Below, in pieces: positions 1 to 8,917 of a DNA stretch of 64,000 nt. Source of the stretch: Brevundimonas pondensis. Lineage in GTDB: Bacteria; Pseudomonadota; Alphaproteobacteria; Caulobacterales; Caulobacteraceae. How positions within the stretch are numbered: position 1 is the stretch's first letter; every line of letters begins with the position of its first letter. Under the pieces are notes generated by a model. The model saw only the letters and a list, made by a program, of their open reading frames with translations. It was not told the origin of the DNA and ran no database searches. The stretch covers positions 2,176,001 to 2,240,000 of the forward strand of contig NZ_CP062006.1 of the NCBI RefSeq assembly GCF_017487345.1. The letters run 5' to 3'. Made by a program: the position numbers and the translations under genes.

Positions 1-247
1 CGGCCAGTGCAGCATCCCAACCTGCTTGGGACGCGCCAGTTTTCAGCCCGGTGTCCACCAGGGTCCAGCCCTCGCCGTCCGCCAGGGCGTAGACGTTGAT
101 GTGGTTCAGGCTCAGCGGCAGGGGCAGGCGCATCCACAGCACGCCAGGCGCGACCTTGATCGCCTGACCCGGCTCAGGCGGCGGTCCCGACGGATAGGTC
201 AGGCCGCGCTCCACGCGACTGTCTGATCCTGCGACGCCGTCGGCCAA
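1..247 (-). CDS. MBL-fold metallo-hydrolase, N-terminal part (cut by window edge)
   Basis: The minus strand is open from a TTG start at 247 to the window edge, about 82 codons. An AGGAG lies seven bases before the TTG, which decides the start. The visible protein has a Pro-rich N-terminus, then NHINVYAL and LVDTGL. This is the first strand pair typical of metallo-beta-lactamase-fold hydrolases, in which a substrate-facing strand is followed by the conserved Asp-Thr-Gly turn. The zinc-binding HxHxDH motif would lie beyond the edge, so activity cannot be judged. Family membership is fairly secure; the substrate is unknown. It is divergent from the next gene, with about 115 bases between the starts. 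Confidence 0.72.
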   Translation of the reverse strand, partial: MADGVAGSDSRVERGLTYPSGPPPEPGQAIKVAPGVLWMRLPLPLSLNHINVYALADGEGWTLVDTGLKTGASQAGWDAALA

Positions 248-362
248 GTCCGTCTCCTATCGAAACCATCTCTTTATGGGGCTAAACTCCCCGCGTCCAT
301 CGCCTTGACCCGAGCGATTTCGAACGGCAGGACGTTTTCTCCCTTTGACAGGAGCGTCACCC

Positions 363-1274
363 GTGGCTCTGAATTCCCGTATCCTGGCCGTGTTGGCCGC
401 GGTCGCCCTGACCGCGACGACAGCTGCGCCCGCCTTTGCTCAACGCACCCAGAATCAACAGTCAGAAGCGACGGAAAGCAGCCCCCGGCCGCTTCGCGGT
501 CGCCAGCGGACTCCTCGACAGCCCAGCGAGGCCGAGGTTCGCGCCGACGTCCAGGGGCATCTGACCGCGATCGGCAACAGCTGCCAGATCGCAGAGGCGA
601 AACTTCTGGGACAGACGGCCGAGAAGACGTCGCTCTATGAAGTCGCTTGCGCGACCGGGCCTGGCTATCTGGTTCTGGGCGGCACGCCGCCCACGGCGAT
701 GGACTGCCTGGTGCTGGCCTCCACTGCAGAAAAGGCGCGTGCGCGCGATCCTGAAGCCCAGGTCGGCCCGCAGTGCACCCTGCCCGCCAACGACAATGCC
801 CAGGCTGTTTTCGCCGCCTATGCCCGCGAAGCCGGAATGGACTGCCAGATCGACGGCGCGACCATCATCGGCGCGGCTTCGGACGGCGCGGTCGTCTATG
901 AGATCGGCTGCGCCGGTTCGGACGGCGCCCGCATCCAGAAATCAGCTTCAGGTTGGACCCGCTCGTCCTGTTTCGAGCTGATCTCAATCAATGCGACCTG
1001 CAGCTTCACCCAGCCCGCCGAGCAGGCCGCGACGCTGAAGTCCTGGCTGGCTGGCAGCGACGCCGCCAACTGCGATGTCCAGCAAGCGCGCTTCATGGGC
1101 CAGAACGCCAACGGCAAATTCTATGAAGCCACCTGCGCCGGCGCTGACGGCGTGATTGTCCGTTTCAACGCGGAACAGGCTGTCCAGCAGATCTATCCCT
1201 GCGCCACCGCTCAGCAGATCGGCGGCGGCTGCAAGTTGACGACCACGCCCCCGGCCGCGACGCCGCAAGCCTGA
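363..1274 (+). CDS. exported protein with three tandem four-cysteine repeats
   Basis: 303 residues. The GTG at 363 is chosen because AGGAG sits eight bases upstream; a TTG at 345 would add six residues but lacks such a site. Residues 1-26 form a signal peptide ending AFA, so the protein is probably periplasmic or outer-membrane exposed. After a charged linker the mature part holds three copies of a 75-80 residue unit with cysteines at 74/96/115/138, 161/183/203/213 and 237/258/280/290. The second cysteine of each unit follows a YE(V/I/A)xC motif 21-22 residues after the first, with the pattern C-x-(I/V) at the unit start. The oxidising location suggests two disulfides per unit. I do not recognise the family. 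A terminator hairpin follows. Confidence 0.8.
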   Translation: MALNSRILAVLAAVALTATTAAPAFAQRTQNQQSEATESSPRPLRGRQRTPRQPSEAEVRADVQGHLTAIGNSCQIAEAKLLGQTAEKTSLYEVACATGPGYLVLGGTPPTAMDCLVLASTAEKARARDPEAQVGPQCTLPANDNAQAVFAAYAREAGMDCQIDGATIIGAASDGAVVYEIGCAGSDGARIQKSASGWTRSSCFELISINATCSFTQPAEQAATLKSWLAGSDAANCDVQQARFMGQNANGKFYEATCAGADGVIVRFNAEQAVQQIYPCATAQQIGGGCKLTTTPPAATPQA

Positions 1275-1299
1275 TCCACATCGGATCATCAGACGAAGC

Positions 1300-1331
1300 G
1301 CCGCCGGAGCGATCCGGCGGCGTCTTTGTTT
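1300..1331 (+). terminator. Rho-independent terminator
   Basis: A nine-base-pair perfect stem, GCCGCCGGA/TCCGGCGGC, with a GCGA tetraloop is followed by GTCTTTGTTT. It sits 25 bases after the stop of the cysteine-repeat gene and before xth. The same hairpin core recurs after petC (27418-27446). Confidence 0.75.
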
Positions 1332-1377
1332 CTGGCGACCTCTTTTCGCCGAACGCGACGCGGCTTAGCCTTGGGCC

Positions 1378-2163
1378 ATGCGCATCGCCACCTGGAACGT
1401 GAACTCGGTCAACGCCCGCCTGCCCACCGTGCTGGCCTGGCTGGAAACCGCCAATCCTGACGTCGTCTGCTTCCAGGAAATCAAATGCGTGGACGAGAAA
1501 TTCCCGCGCGAGGCCTTCGAGAGCCTAGGCTACAACGTCGAGACCCACGGTCAGAAGACCTATAACGGCGTCGCCATCCTGTCGAAATTCCCGCTGTCCG
1601 ACATCCGGCGCGGCCTGCCCGGCGACGACAGCGACGAACAGGCCCGCTACATCGAGGCCCTGATCGAGGCCCCGGCCCCGGTGCGCGTGGCGTCGATCTA
1701 TCTGCCCAACGGCAATCCGCTCGGCACAGAGAAATTTCCCTACAAGCTGGCCTGGTTCCAGCGCCTGCACAACCACGCCAAGGAACTTCTGGCCTACGAA
1801 GAACCGCTGGCCCTGTGCGGCGACTACAACTGCATCCTGACGCCCGACGACGCAGCCAAGCCCGAGGACTGGGTCAACGACGCCCTGTTCCAGCCGGAAA
1901 CGCGCGCGGCCCTGAACGCCATGAAGTGGCTGGGGCTGGCGGACGCCCACGACCTGGGCGGCGAGCCCAAGGGGACCTACACCTTCTGGGACTATCAGGC
2001 CGGCGCCTGGCAGCGAAACAACGGCATCCGCATCGACTACGCCCTGCTGTCGCCGCAGGCGACCGACCGCTTCCGGGGGATCGAGACCCACCGCGAAGCC
2101 CGCGATATGGACAAGCCCAGCGACCACGTCCCCGTGGTGGTCGACCTGGACCTGGAGGCCTGA
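1378..2163 (+). CDS. xth: exodeoxyribonuclease III (AP endonuclease family)
   Basis: 261 residues, the usual length for the ExoIII/Xth branch of the EEP nuclease family, which cuts at abasic sites in base-excision repair and degrades 3' ends of duplex DNA. The catalytic set is visible: N7 in TWNVNS, E34 in CFQEIK, D149 and N151 in CGDYNC, D220 in RIDYALL, and the D249-H250 pair in KPSDHVPV. All match the family positions closely. No strong ribosome-binding site precedes the ATG, so the message may be leaderless or weakly initiated. Three bases separate its stop from the next ATG, so the two genes are very probably co-translated. Confidence 0.96.
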   Translation: MRIATWNVNSVNARLPTVLAWLETANPDVVCFQEIKCVDEKFPREAFESLGYNVETHGQKTYNGVAILSKFPLSDIRRGLPGDDSDEQARYIEALIEAPAPVRVASIYLPNGNPLGTEKFPYKLAWFQRLHNHAKELLAYEEPLALCGDYNCILTPDDAAKPEDWVNDALFQPETRAALNAMKWLGLADAHDLGGEPKGTYTFWDYQAGAWQRNNGIRIDYALLSPQATDRFRGIETHREARDMDKPSDHVPVVVDLDLEA

Positions 2164-2166
2164 CCC

Positions 2167-2682
2167 ATGGGCGAGACGTTCAGGGTCATCCTGCTGATCG
2201 CCCTGACCGCCGCCTTCCTGACGACGGGCGCCCTGATGCTGTCCTGGTGGATGGAGCCGGAGCGACGGCTGAAGCGGGCCCTGTTGAAGTCGCTGGGGGC
2301 CAAGGCCGACACCGAAGCTCTGTCCCCTGCCGAGGGCCGCGCCGCCGGTCTGGATTTCGACGGCGGCCAGGTGGTCGTGCTATGGAGGCGTGGCTCGCAA
2401 GGCCTGGTCTATAGCTTTGACGAGGTCGAGGGCGGCGAAATCATCGTCGACGGCCATGTCGTCGCCCGCGCCCGGCGCGGCGCCCTGCGCAAGGATCTGG
2501 ACGTCGTCGTGCCCGAGGCGGAGCAGGTGGTGCTGCGCCTGATGTTCAGCGACACCCGAAGCCCCGAGTTCGAGCTGGCCCTGTGGAACGCCGACCTGCC
2601 GGCCTCCACCGGCTCGCCGTCCGAGGCGCTGCGGCTGGGGCGCCGCTGGTTGTCGCACGTCGAAGCCCTGATGAAGCGCTGA
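2167..2682 (+). CDS. single-pass membrane protein of unknown function
   Basis: 171 residues. A hydrophobic segment at about residues 6-26 is followed by WWMEPERR, then a soluble domain with regular beta-type alternation and no catalytic motif I can recognise. The N-terminal anchor and charge pattern suggest the body may face either the cytoplasm or the periplasm; this cannot be settled from sequence. The start is three bases after the xth stop, implying translational coupling, but nothing in the protein suggests a repair role. Family unknown to me. Confidence 0.75.
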   Translation: MGETFRVILLIALTAAFLTTGALMLSWWMEPERRLKRALLKSLGAKADTEALSPAEGRAAGLDFDGGQVVVLWRRGSQGLVYSFDEVEGGEIIVDGHVVARARRGALRKDLDVVVPEAEQVVLRLMFSDTRSPEFELALWNADLPASTGSPSEALRLGRRWLSHVEALMKR

Positions 2683-2758
2683 TCGCCCTTCCCGGCCTCG
2701 CCGTGGAAGGCTAGAACCCCCGCCTCTACTGTTTACTGCGTTTCTTCAGGAGCCCGCC

Positions 2759-3679
2759 GTGGCCCGTCTCTTCGACGCCTACATCATCGCCGACTGGACC
2801 GCCGCCGAAGGCAAGAAGCTGGGCGAGCAGACCCTATGGGTCGGCGTCGCCAAGCGCGACGTGCGTTTCCGCCTCTATACCGAGACCCACAACGTCGCCA
2901 CGCGCGCCGAGGGCGAGGCCCTGATCGCCGACCTGCTGGCCGAGCACCGCAAGCGCGGCGACCGCGTCCTGGTCGGCTTCGACTTCGACTTCGGCTTCCC
3001 CGCCGGTACGGCCGCGCGCCTGAATCTGGACGGCCGCCCTTGGGACGCCCTGGGCAAGTTCCTGGCCGCCAACATCGTCGACAAGGCCGACAACACCAAC
3101 AATCGCTATCAGGTCGCGGCCAAGATGAACCGTCTGATGACGGATCAGCCCTGGCCCTTCTGGGGCGCGCCCGCCAGCCAGGCCCAGCGCTGGCTGACCA
3201 CGACCAAGCCGCCCGAAGGCGCCGGCGCCGACATCCCCGAGTTCCGAGCCACCGAACTGGCCGCGCGCAAGGACAAGCTGCCGCCCAAGAGCGTCTGGCA
3301 GATGCACGGCGCCGGCGCCGTCGGCGGCCTGACCCTGCTGGGCGTGCCCATGCTGCGCCGCCTGCTGGACAAGCTGGGCGCCTCGGCCGCCGTCTGGCCC
3401 TTCAACACCGGCTGGCGTGAGCTGACTGAGGCCGACGTCGAGCCCCTGTCGGCCGTGGTGGTCGAGGTCTGGCCCGCCCTGTTCGACGCCAAGCGTCAGG
3501 TCAGCGCCGAAGGCGTCAAGGAATACAAGACCCAGGCCCAGGTCCGCACCGCCGCCGAAGCCTTCGCCCAGATGGACGACGCCGGCGAGTTGCAGAAGGC
3601 TTTTGCGCCCCCGAAGACGGCGGACGAGGCGCTGGTGGCTCAGGTCGAGAGCGAAGAAGGCTGGATCCTGGGGGTCTGA
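2759..3679 (+). CDS. conserved protein, possible RNase H-like fold
   Basis: 306 residues from a GTG with AGGAG seven bases upstream. The N-terminus FDAYIIADWTAAEG and, near residue 77, VGFDFDFGFP give two acid-bearing strands like those of DUF429-type RNase H-fold proteins, where such aspartates bind metal. Relatives in alphaproteobacteria are, as I recall, often labelled cobalamin- or molybdopterin-related without evidence. No signal peptide or membrane segment is seen, so it is cytoplasmic. The flanking genes give no functional clue. The gene call is secure; the function is not. Confidence 0.8.
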   Translation: MARLFDAYIIADWTAAEGKKLGEQTLWVGVAKRDVRFRLYTETHNVATRAEGEALIADLLAEHRKRGDRVLVGFDFDFGFPAGTAARLNLDGRPWDALGKFLAANIVDKADNTNNRYQVAAKMNRLMTDQPWPFWGAPASQAQRWLTTTKPPEGAGADIPEFRATELAARKDKLPPKSVWQMHGAGAVGGLTLLGVPMLRRLLDKLGASAAVWPFNTGWRELTEADVEPLSAVVVEVWPALFDAKRQVSAEGVKEYKTQAQVRTAAEAFAQMDDAGELQKAFAPPKTADEALVAQVESEEGWILGV

Positions 3680-3680
3680 C

Positions 3681-3859
3681 CTTCTTCCTTCTCCCCTTGA
3701 GGGAGAAGGTGGGCGCCGCAGGCGCTCGGATGAGGGTGTGAGCGCGCCGGTTTCGATGGCCAACTCTCCCTCGGATCGCAGAATTTCTAGAGGCGGCGCC
3801 GGCACCCCTCATCCGTCATGCTCCGCATGACACCTTCTCCCTCAAGGGGAGAAGGAAGG
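3681..3859. repeat. inverted pair of a modular palindromic repeat
   Basis: Two copies of one intergenic repeat face each other between the 306-residue gene and recN. Each begins with the hairpin CCTTCTCCC..GGGAGAAGG (3687-3709 and, reversed, 3833-3855), followed by a second short hairpin and then CGGATGAGG. The second hairpin differs between copies: GGCGCCGCAGGCGCT in one, and GTCATGC-TCC-GCATGAC at 3815-3831 in the other. Structure is therefore kept while the bases change, as in REP-like elements. It also separates convergent genes and may act as a two-way terminator. Confidence 0.75.
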
Positions 3860-3863
3860 CGTC

Positions 3864-5561
3864 CTACCCGATCAGCACCCGCGCCGCGGCCCGCGCCTCA
3901 TCCGTGATCTCCGCCCCCGACAGCATTCGGGCGATCTCTTCCTGACGGGGGTGCGGCTCCAGCACGTCGATGGAGGTGCGGGTGTGGCCGTCCACGTCGG
4001 CCTTGCGGACCTTCCAGTGGGCGTGGCCGCGTGAGGCGACCTGAGGGCTGTGGGTCACGACCAGGACCTGGGCGCCGTTCGACAGGCGTTGCAGGCGACC
4101 GCCCACGGCCTCGGCCACGGCGCCGCCGACGCCCTGATCAACCTCGTCGAAGATCATGACCGGCTGGCGCTGGTCCTCGCGGCTGGCCAGGGCCGCCTTC
4201 ATGGCCAAGGCGAAGCGCGCCAGTTCGCCGCCCGAGGCCACGGTGTCCAGCGGACCGAAGGGCGTGCCGGCGTTGGTGGCGACTTCGAAGCGCACGGTCT
4301 CGACGCCCAAAGGTCCACGACGGCCCTCGATGGGCTCCAGGGTCACGCGGAACCGGGCGCGATCCAGTTTCAACGGGCCAAGCTCGCCCATGACGGCGGC
4401 GACCAGACGGTCCCCCGCCGCCTCGCGCGCCGAGGTCAGCAGCATGGCCGCCACGTCATAGGCCTCAATGGCCACGGCCACGTCGCGGCGGGCGTTGGTC
4501 AGGGCCTCGGCCCCGTCCTCGATCAGACGCAGCTGCTCGCGCAGGCGAATCCGTAACCCCGGCAGGGCGTCGACCGTGGTGTTCAGCTTGCGGGCGGCGG
4601 CGCGCAGGCTGAACAGCCGCTCCTCGGCCTTGTCCAGACGGCCGGGCTCGAAGTCGAAGGCGTCGGCGGCCGCGTCGACGGCGGCCACGGCCTCGGTCGC
4701 CTCGACGAGAGCGCGGTCCACGGCCTCGGCGGCCAGGGCCAGCTTGACGATGATGGGGTTGTCGCCCTCGGCCCCTGCCTGCACCGCCCGCTGGCGGGCG
4801 TGCTCGACGGCGCGCAGGGCCGAGGCCAGACGCTGGCTCAGCTTGTCGCCGCCCAGCAGGTTGCGGGCGTCGGCCAGATCGGCCACGGCCTTTTCCGAAG
4901 CGCCCAGGATGGCGCGCTCGCCGGCCAGTTCGGTCTCTTCGTCCGGCTGCGGGTCCAGGGCGTCGAGTTCCGACAGGTTAAGCGCAATCTCCTCGGCCTT
5001 GGCGGCGGCTTCGGCGGCTGAGGCTTCCAGTTCGTCCAGACGCCCCTGCGCCGCTTTCAGACGCTCGGCGGCGGCCGCCACGCCCGACAGCTGGGGTTGC
5101 AGGCCGCCGTAATTGTCCAGAAGGGCGCGGTGAGTCTTCCAGTCCAGCAGGCCTACCGTCTCATGCTGCCCATGCACCTCGACCAGCAGGGCGCCGATTT
5201 CGCGCAGGGCTGTCACGCCTGCCGGCTGGTCGTTGACATAGGCGCGGCTGCGGCCGTCGGCCGAGACGACGCGGCGCAGGATCAGCTCCTCGCCCGGCGC
5301 GACCTCGAAGCCGCGCTCGGCCAGAAGGGCGATCAGGACCTCGTCGTCGGGCGCGGTGAAGACGGCGGTGGCGATCGCCTGTTTGGCGCCGGACCGCACC
5401 AGGCCCGCGTCGCCGCGCGCGCCGAGCGCCAGGCCCAGGGCGTCCAGGATGATGGACTTGCCGGCCCCGGTTTCGCCGGTCAGCACGGTCAGCCCCTCGC
5501 CGACCTCCAGGTCGAGGGCGTCGACGAGGACGACGTCACGGATCGAGAGAGTGGTCAGCAT
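3864..5561 (-). CDS. recN: DNA repair protein RecN
   Basis: 565 residues from ATG 5561. An in-frame GTG at 5591 would add ten residues that do not match the canonical N-terminus MLTTLSIRDVVLV. RecN is an SMC-like ATPase that helps recombinational repair of double-strand breaks. Walker A GETGAGKS is at residues 29-36, followed by a long Ala/Glu-rich central region of coiled-coil type. The ABC signature SGGE is near 443, Walker B VMIFDEVD near 468 and the H-loop VVTHSPQVA near 501. Length matches the family. It follows bamD on the same strand, as in many alphaproteobacteria, but a hairpin lies between them. The 3' end abuts the inverted repeat. Confidence 0.96.
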   Translation of the reverse strand: MLTTLSIRDVVLVDALDLEVGEGLTVLTGETGAGKSIILDALGLALGARGDAGLVRSGAKQAIATAVFTAPDDEVLIALLAERGFEVAPGEELILRRVVSADGRSRAYVNDQPAGVTALREIGALLVEVHGQHETVGLLDWKTHRALLDNYGGLQPQLSGVAAAAERLKAAQGRLDELEASAAEAAAKAEEIALNLSELDALDPQPDEETELAGERAILGASEKAVADLADARNLLGGDKLSQRLASALRAVEHARQRAVQAGAEGDNPIIVKLALAAEAVDRALVEATEAVAAVDAAADAFDFEPGRLDKAEERLFSLRAAARKLNTTVDALPGLRIRLREQLRLIEDGAEALTNARRDVAVAIEAYDVAAMLLTSAREAAGDRLVAAVMGELGPLKLDRARFRVTLEPIEGRRGPLGVETVRFEVATNAGTPFGPLDTVASGGELARFALAMKAALASREDQRQPVMIFDEVDQGVGGAVAEAVGGRLQRLSNGAQVLVVTHSPQVASRGHAHWKVRKADVDGHTRTSIDVLEPHPRQEEIARMLSGAEITDEARAAARVLIG

Positions 5562-5608
5562 GGGCCAGCGTGATTCGACTTTACGGCCCACTGTAGCCGG
5601 AAACAGAA

Positions 5609-5640
5609 AGGGAACGCAGCGTCTTTCGCATGCGTTCCCT
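5609..5640 (-). terminator. probable terminator after bamD
   Basis: A ten-base-pair perfect stem, AGGGAACGCA/TGCGTTCCCT, with a 12-base loop lies between bamD and recN. Read on the minus strand it is followed by TTCTGTTT. It probably ends or attenuates bamD transcription, so recN may have its own promoter, consistent with separate damage control. Confidence 0.5.
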
Positions 5641-5647
5641 CAAAGGA

Positions 5648-6511
5648 TCAGGCCCCGCCGGGGATGATCCGCTGCAGCCAGCTTTCGCGTTTGGCTTCCG
5701 GCTGGACGTCAGGGCGCTGGCCGCGCTCGGTCAGCAGGGCGTAGGCCTCGGCGTACCAGGGGCTGCCCGGATAGTTGTGACCCAGGACGGCGGCGTTGCG
5801 CGTGGCCTCTTCGATCAGGCCCAGGGCCACATTGACCTCGACCAGACGGTACAGGGCCTCGGGCGTATGCGAGCTGCGCTGGAAGGCTTCGTTGTTGATG
5901 ACCGTCTTGTAGCGATTCAGGGCCGCCAGCGGCTGGTTGGCGCGCTGATAGAAACGGCCCACGGCCATTTCCTTGCCGGCCAGCTGATCGTTGACCATGT
6001 CGATCTTGACGCGGGCGTCGGTGGCGTAGGGCGTGTTGGGATAACGACGCGCCACATCGCGCAGACCGACCAGGGCGGCCTCGGCGTAGGCCTGATCGCG
6101 ACCGACATCGACGATCTGCTCGAAGTTGCAGATGGCGCGCATATAGAAGGCGTAGGCCGCCGACGGATTGCCGGGGAACAGGGCGATGAAGCGGTCAGCC
6201 GCTGCGATCGCGTCCTGATAGTTGTTGTTCTGATAATAGGCGTAGACCTGCATCAGGATCGCCCGGCGCGACCACTCCGAATAGGGATGCTGACGCTCGA
6301 CTTCCTGGAAGTAATCGACCGCGTCGATCCAGCGCTTGGACTGCAGGCGCTGATAGCCGGTGTTGTAGAGAGCTTCGACCGGACGCTCTTCATAGGCCAG
6401 CTTCTGGCGCGGCTTGCTCCCGGCGCAGGCGGATACCGTCAGTGCGGCGACGGCGACCGTCATCAGGATCAGGCCGGAACGGGACTTCGAAGCGGGCAAG
6501 GGCGACCTCAC
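5648..6511 (-). CDS. bamD: outer membrane assembly lipoprotein BamD
   Basis: 287 residues from a GTG at 6511. BamD is the essential lipoprotein partner of BamA that folds beta-barrel proteins into the outer membrane. The signal peptide ends in lipobox LTVSAC with C29 as the acylated residue. The mature part is built of TPR-like helical pairs, for example around ALYNTGYQRLQSKRW and HPYSEWSRRAILMQVYAYYQ, then PNTPYATDA. The 280-290 residue length is typical. This window is rich in outer-membrane receptors, all clients of this machine. No strong Shine-Dalgarno site precedes the GTG, so an internal start cannot be fully excluded. Confidence 0.95.
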   Translation of the reverse strand: MRSPLPASKSRSGLILMTVAVAALTVSACAGSKPRQKLAYEERPVEALYNTGYQRLQSKRWIDAVDYFQEVERQHPYSEWSRRAILMQVYAYYQNNNYQDAIAAADRFIALFPGNPSAAYAFYMRAICNFEQIVDVGRDQAYAEAALVGLRDVARRYPNTPYATDARVKIDMVNDQLAGKEMAVGRFYQRANQPLAALNRYKTVINNEAFQRSSHTPEALYRLVEVNVALGLIEEATRNAAVLGHNYPGSPWYAEAYALLTERGQRPDVQPEAKRESWLQRIIPGGA

Positions 6512-6704
6512 AAGATGCCTTGGCTGCAGCGCACCCCCGGTGCGCCGCTGTCGTTACGGCGACCTCTATAGCAGCGACAGCGACCATGCCAATGCAGCGA
6601 AATCGGTCATGACGGGTTGATGCGAAACGATCCGCTGCTAAAGAGCGCGTCCAGAAACGACTGCGCCCATTGGCGCAGCGAAGACGGCAAAAGGATGACC
6701 GGTC

Positions 6705-7640
6705 ATGAAGCTGCTCTCTGGCAATTCGAACCGGACTCTGTCCCAGGCCATCGGCGCCCACCTCGACATGCCGCTGACCAAGGCCCAGGTGAAGCGATTC
6801 GCCGACAATGAGGTCTTCGCGGTCATCGAAGAGAACGTTCGCGGCGAAGACGTCTTCATCATCCAGTCGACCTCCTATCCGGCCAACGACAACCTGATGG
6901 AGCTGCTGATCATGACCGACGCCCTGGTGCGGGCGTCGGCGCGACGGATCACGGCGGTCATGCCCTACTTCGGCTATGCTCGTCAGGACCGGAAGACCGG
7001 GGGCCGCACGCCGATCTCGGCCAAGCTGGTCGCCAACCTGATCACCCGCGCCGGCGCCGACCGCGTCCTGACCATGGATCTGCACGCCGGTCAGATTCAG
7101 GGCTTCTTCGACATTCCGACCGACAACCTGGTGGCCACGCCGGTCCTGGCCCAGGACATCAAGGACAATTATCCGCGCGGCGACGACCTGATGATCGTCT
7201 CTCCCGATGTCGGCGGCGTGGTGCGCGCCCGCTCGCTGGCCAAGCGCCTGGACGCCGATCTGGCCATCGTCGACAAGCGCCGCCCCAAGGCGGGCGAGAG
7301 CGAGGTCATGAACATCATCGGCGACGTCGAAGGCCGTCGCTGCATCCTGTTCGACGACATCGTCGATTCGGGCGGCACCCTGGTCAATGCAGCCCAGGCC
7401 CTGATCGACCGCGGCGCGACCGAGGTTTCAGCCTATATCAGCCATGGCGTCCTGTCGGGACCCGCCGTCCAGCGCGTCACCAACGGCCCGCTGAAGGAGC
7501 TGGTGATCACCGACTCGATCGAACAGCCTGACGAAGTTTTGAAGTGCTCGAAGATTCGCACGGTTTCCGTGGCGCCCCTGATCGGCGAGGCTATTCGCCG
7601 TATCGCCAACGAGGAATCGGTCTCGAAGCTGTTCGATTAA
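6705..7640 (+). CDS. prs: ribose-phosphate pyrophosphokinase (PRPP synthetase)
   Basis: 311 residues. It makes phosphoribosyl pyrophosphate from ribose-5-phosphate and ATP for nucleotide, histidine and tryptophan synthesis in the cytoplasm. DLHAGQ at 125-130 carries the metal- and ribose-binding residues. [10 protein letters not shown] at 217-226 is the PRPP-binding loop, and the ATP-site arginine region YARQDRK is at 91-97. AAGGA lies nine bases before the ATG. It is divergent from bamD, with about 190 bases of shared upstream DNA in which I saw no clear operator. Confidence 0.97.
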   Translation: MKLLSGNSNRTLSQAIGAHLDMPLTKAQVKRFADNEVFAVIEENVRGEDVFIIQSTSYPANDNLMELLIMTDALVRASARRITAVMPYFGYARQDRKTGGRTPISAKLVANLITRAGADRVLTMDLHAGQIQGFFDIPTDNLVATPVLAQDIKDNYPRGDDLMIVSPDVGGVVRARSLAKRLDADLAIVDKRRPKAGESEVMNIIGDVEGRRCILFDDIVDSGGTLVNAAQALIDRGATEVSAYISHGVLSGPAVQRVTNGPLKELVITDSIEQPDEVLKCSKIRTVSVAPLIGEAIRRIANEESVSKLFD

Positions 7641-7735
7641 CCTTCGAATAACCATTCCCTCAGCGATATAAGACGCTTCAGTTTCATGGGCGCGCGAGCG
7701 TGCGCCTTGCGTTCGTTTTTTGAGGGAATTCGCCG

Positions 7736-8772
7736 ATGTCCCAGGCCTTCTTGCGTCGCGGCCTGTCCGTCGCCGCGCCATCGCCCGCCGCCGCCATCCT
7801 GGCCGGCTGTTCGACGCCTGAGCCCGAAGCCCCGCCGCCCCCCCGCCGGTGACCCCGCCGCCGCCGGTCGCCCTGAACGAAGGCGTGGCCCAGGCGGCGT
7901 CGGTCTATGTCGCCTTCGTGCGCGAGGTCGGCACCATCCAGGCTGGCTTCCCTGACGCGGAATCGATTCAGGCCGCGATCCGCAAGGGCGCGGCCTATGA
8001 ACCCGGCCAGTTGTCGCGCGGCATGATCGCCTACGGCTCCATCCTGGCGCTGCAGTCGCCCGAATATGTCGCCGGCGTGCGTCAGTTCGCCTCCACCCCG
8101 GCGCTGCGCCAGGACATGATCGCCCGCATCGTCGCCGATCCGGCCTATGCCGCCACCCTGCCCGGCGCCGAGGCCGCCGCCGGCCTGATCACCTCGACCA
8201 TGGGCAGGGACATCGCCTCACTGACCGCCATCGCCGAAGCGGTGGAGGGTGACGCCTACACCATTCAGGAACGGCGCGACCCGCGTCGTCGCTGGGCGGT
8301 CCAGCCCGTGGCCGACCGTGTGGGCCGCCTGGAAGGGGCGAAGACCCTGTCCGTTTCGCGTCTGCCGTCAGCGGAGGAAAGCGCCCGCCTGTTCGCCGCC
8401 GCCAACAGCGGCTCGGGCCTGAACCTGACGCCAGCGCAGCGCGGCGCGCCCTTTACGCCCGCCGTGGTCAATTCGCTGGCCATCGCCGCCCTGGCCGCCC
8501 TGGGCGCCGCCGGTGACGACGCGCGGACCAACACAGACGCCCTGTCGAGCGAATCGAACAACGAGTTCTGCCTCAACATGTCGAAGCTGATGCTGTTCCA
8601 GTGCCTGGCGGCGTCACGCCCCAGCTATGAGGACATGTTCTGCGCCGGCCGCCATATCGTGCGCGACCTGGCGACCTGCACCGCCCAGTATACAGGCCCT
8701 GTGCCCGTTCAGACGACGCCGACCGTGACGATGGCCGAAACCAATCCCACGCCGGGAAGCGGCATGAACTGA
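7736..8772 (+). CDS. lipoprotein of unknown function, reading frame interrupted
   Basis: Two frames together make one plausible protein. ATG 7736 opens a lipoprotein signal peptide (MSQAFLRRGL..., lipobox ILAGC near residue 25, then STPEPEAPPPP) that stops at 7853. The frame offset by one continues from GTG 7849 to 8772 with a 307-residue body starting TPPPPVALNEG. The shift falls in a run of seven C at about 7838-7844. One extra C would join the halves as an uninterrupted Pro-rich linker. The body contains three or four cysteines near its C-terminus and no motif I recognise. Either the base is missing from the sequence or the gene is truly broken; the preserved body favours the former. Its place between prs and rplY is otherwise unremarkable. 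Confidence 0.7.
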
Positions 8773-8917
8773 TCCGCAGCGGGTGGAAACCACCGGAGCG
8801 GTTGCGTCCCGCCTCCGATCCGTGTAATAGCCCGCGCTCTTGAATTCGAGGGTTCATGACCCCGCTGCGCGGGCCCTGAGTTGGCGCGGCGTTACTGTTG
8901 TTGTTGAGGCGAGCCCG

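Noticed and set aside
6390..7085. 231-codon minus-strand frame between bamD and prs
   Set aside because: It is antisense to prs with basic, low-complexity translation; no start signal.
7689..7721. Hairpin with a later T6 run after prs
   Set aside because: The stem is short with a mismatch pair and the T-run is 14 bases away, so it is not a convincing terminator.
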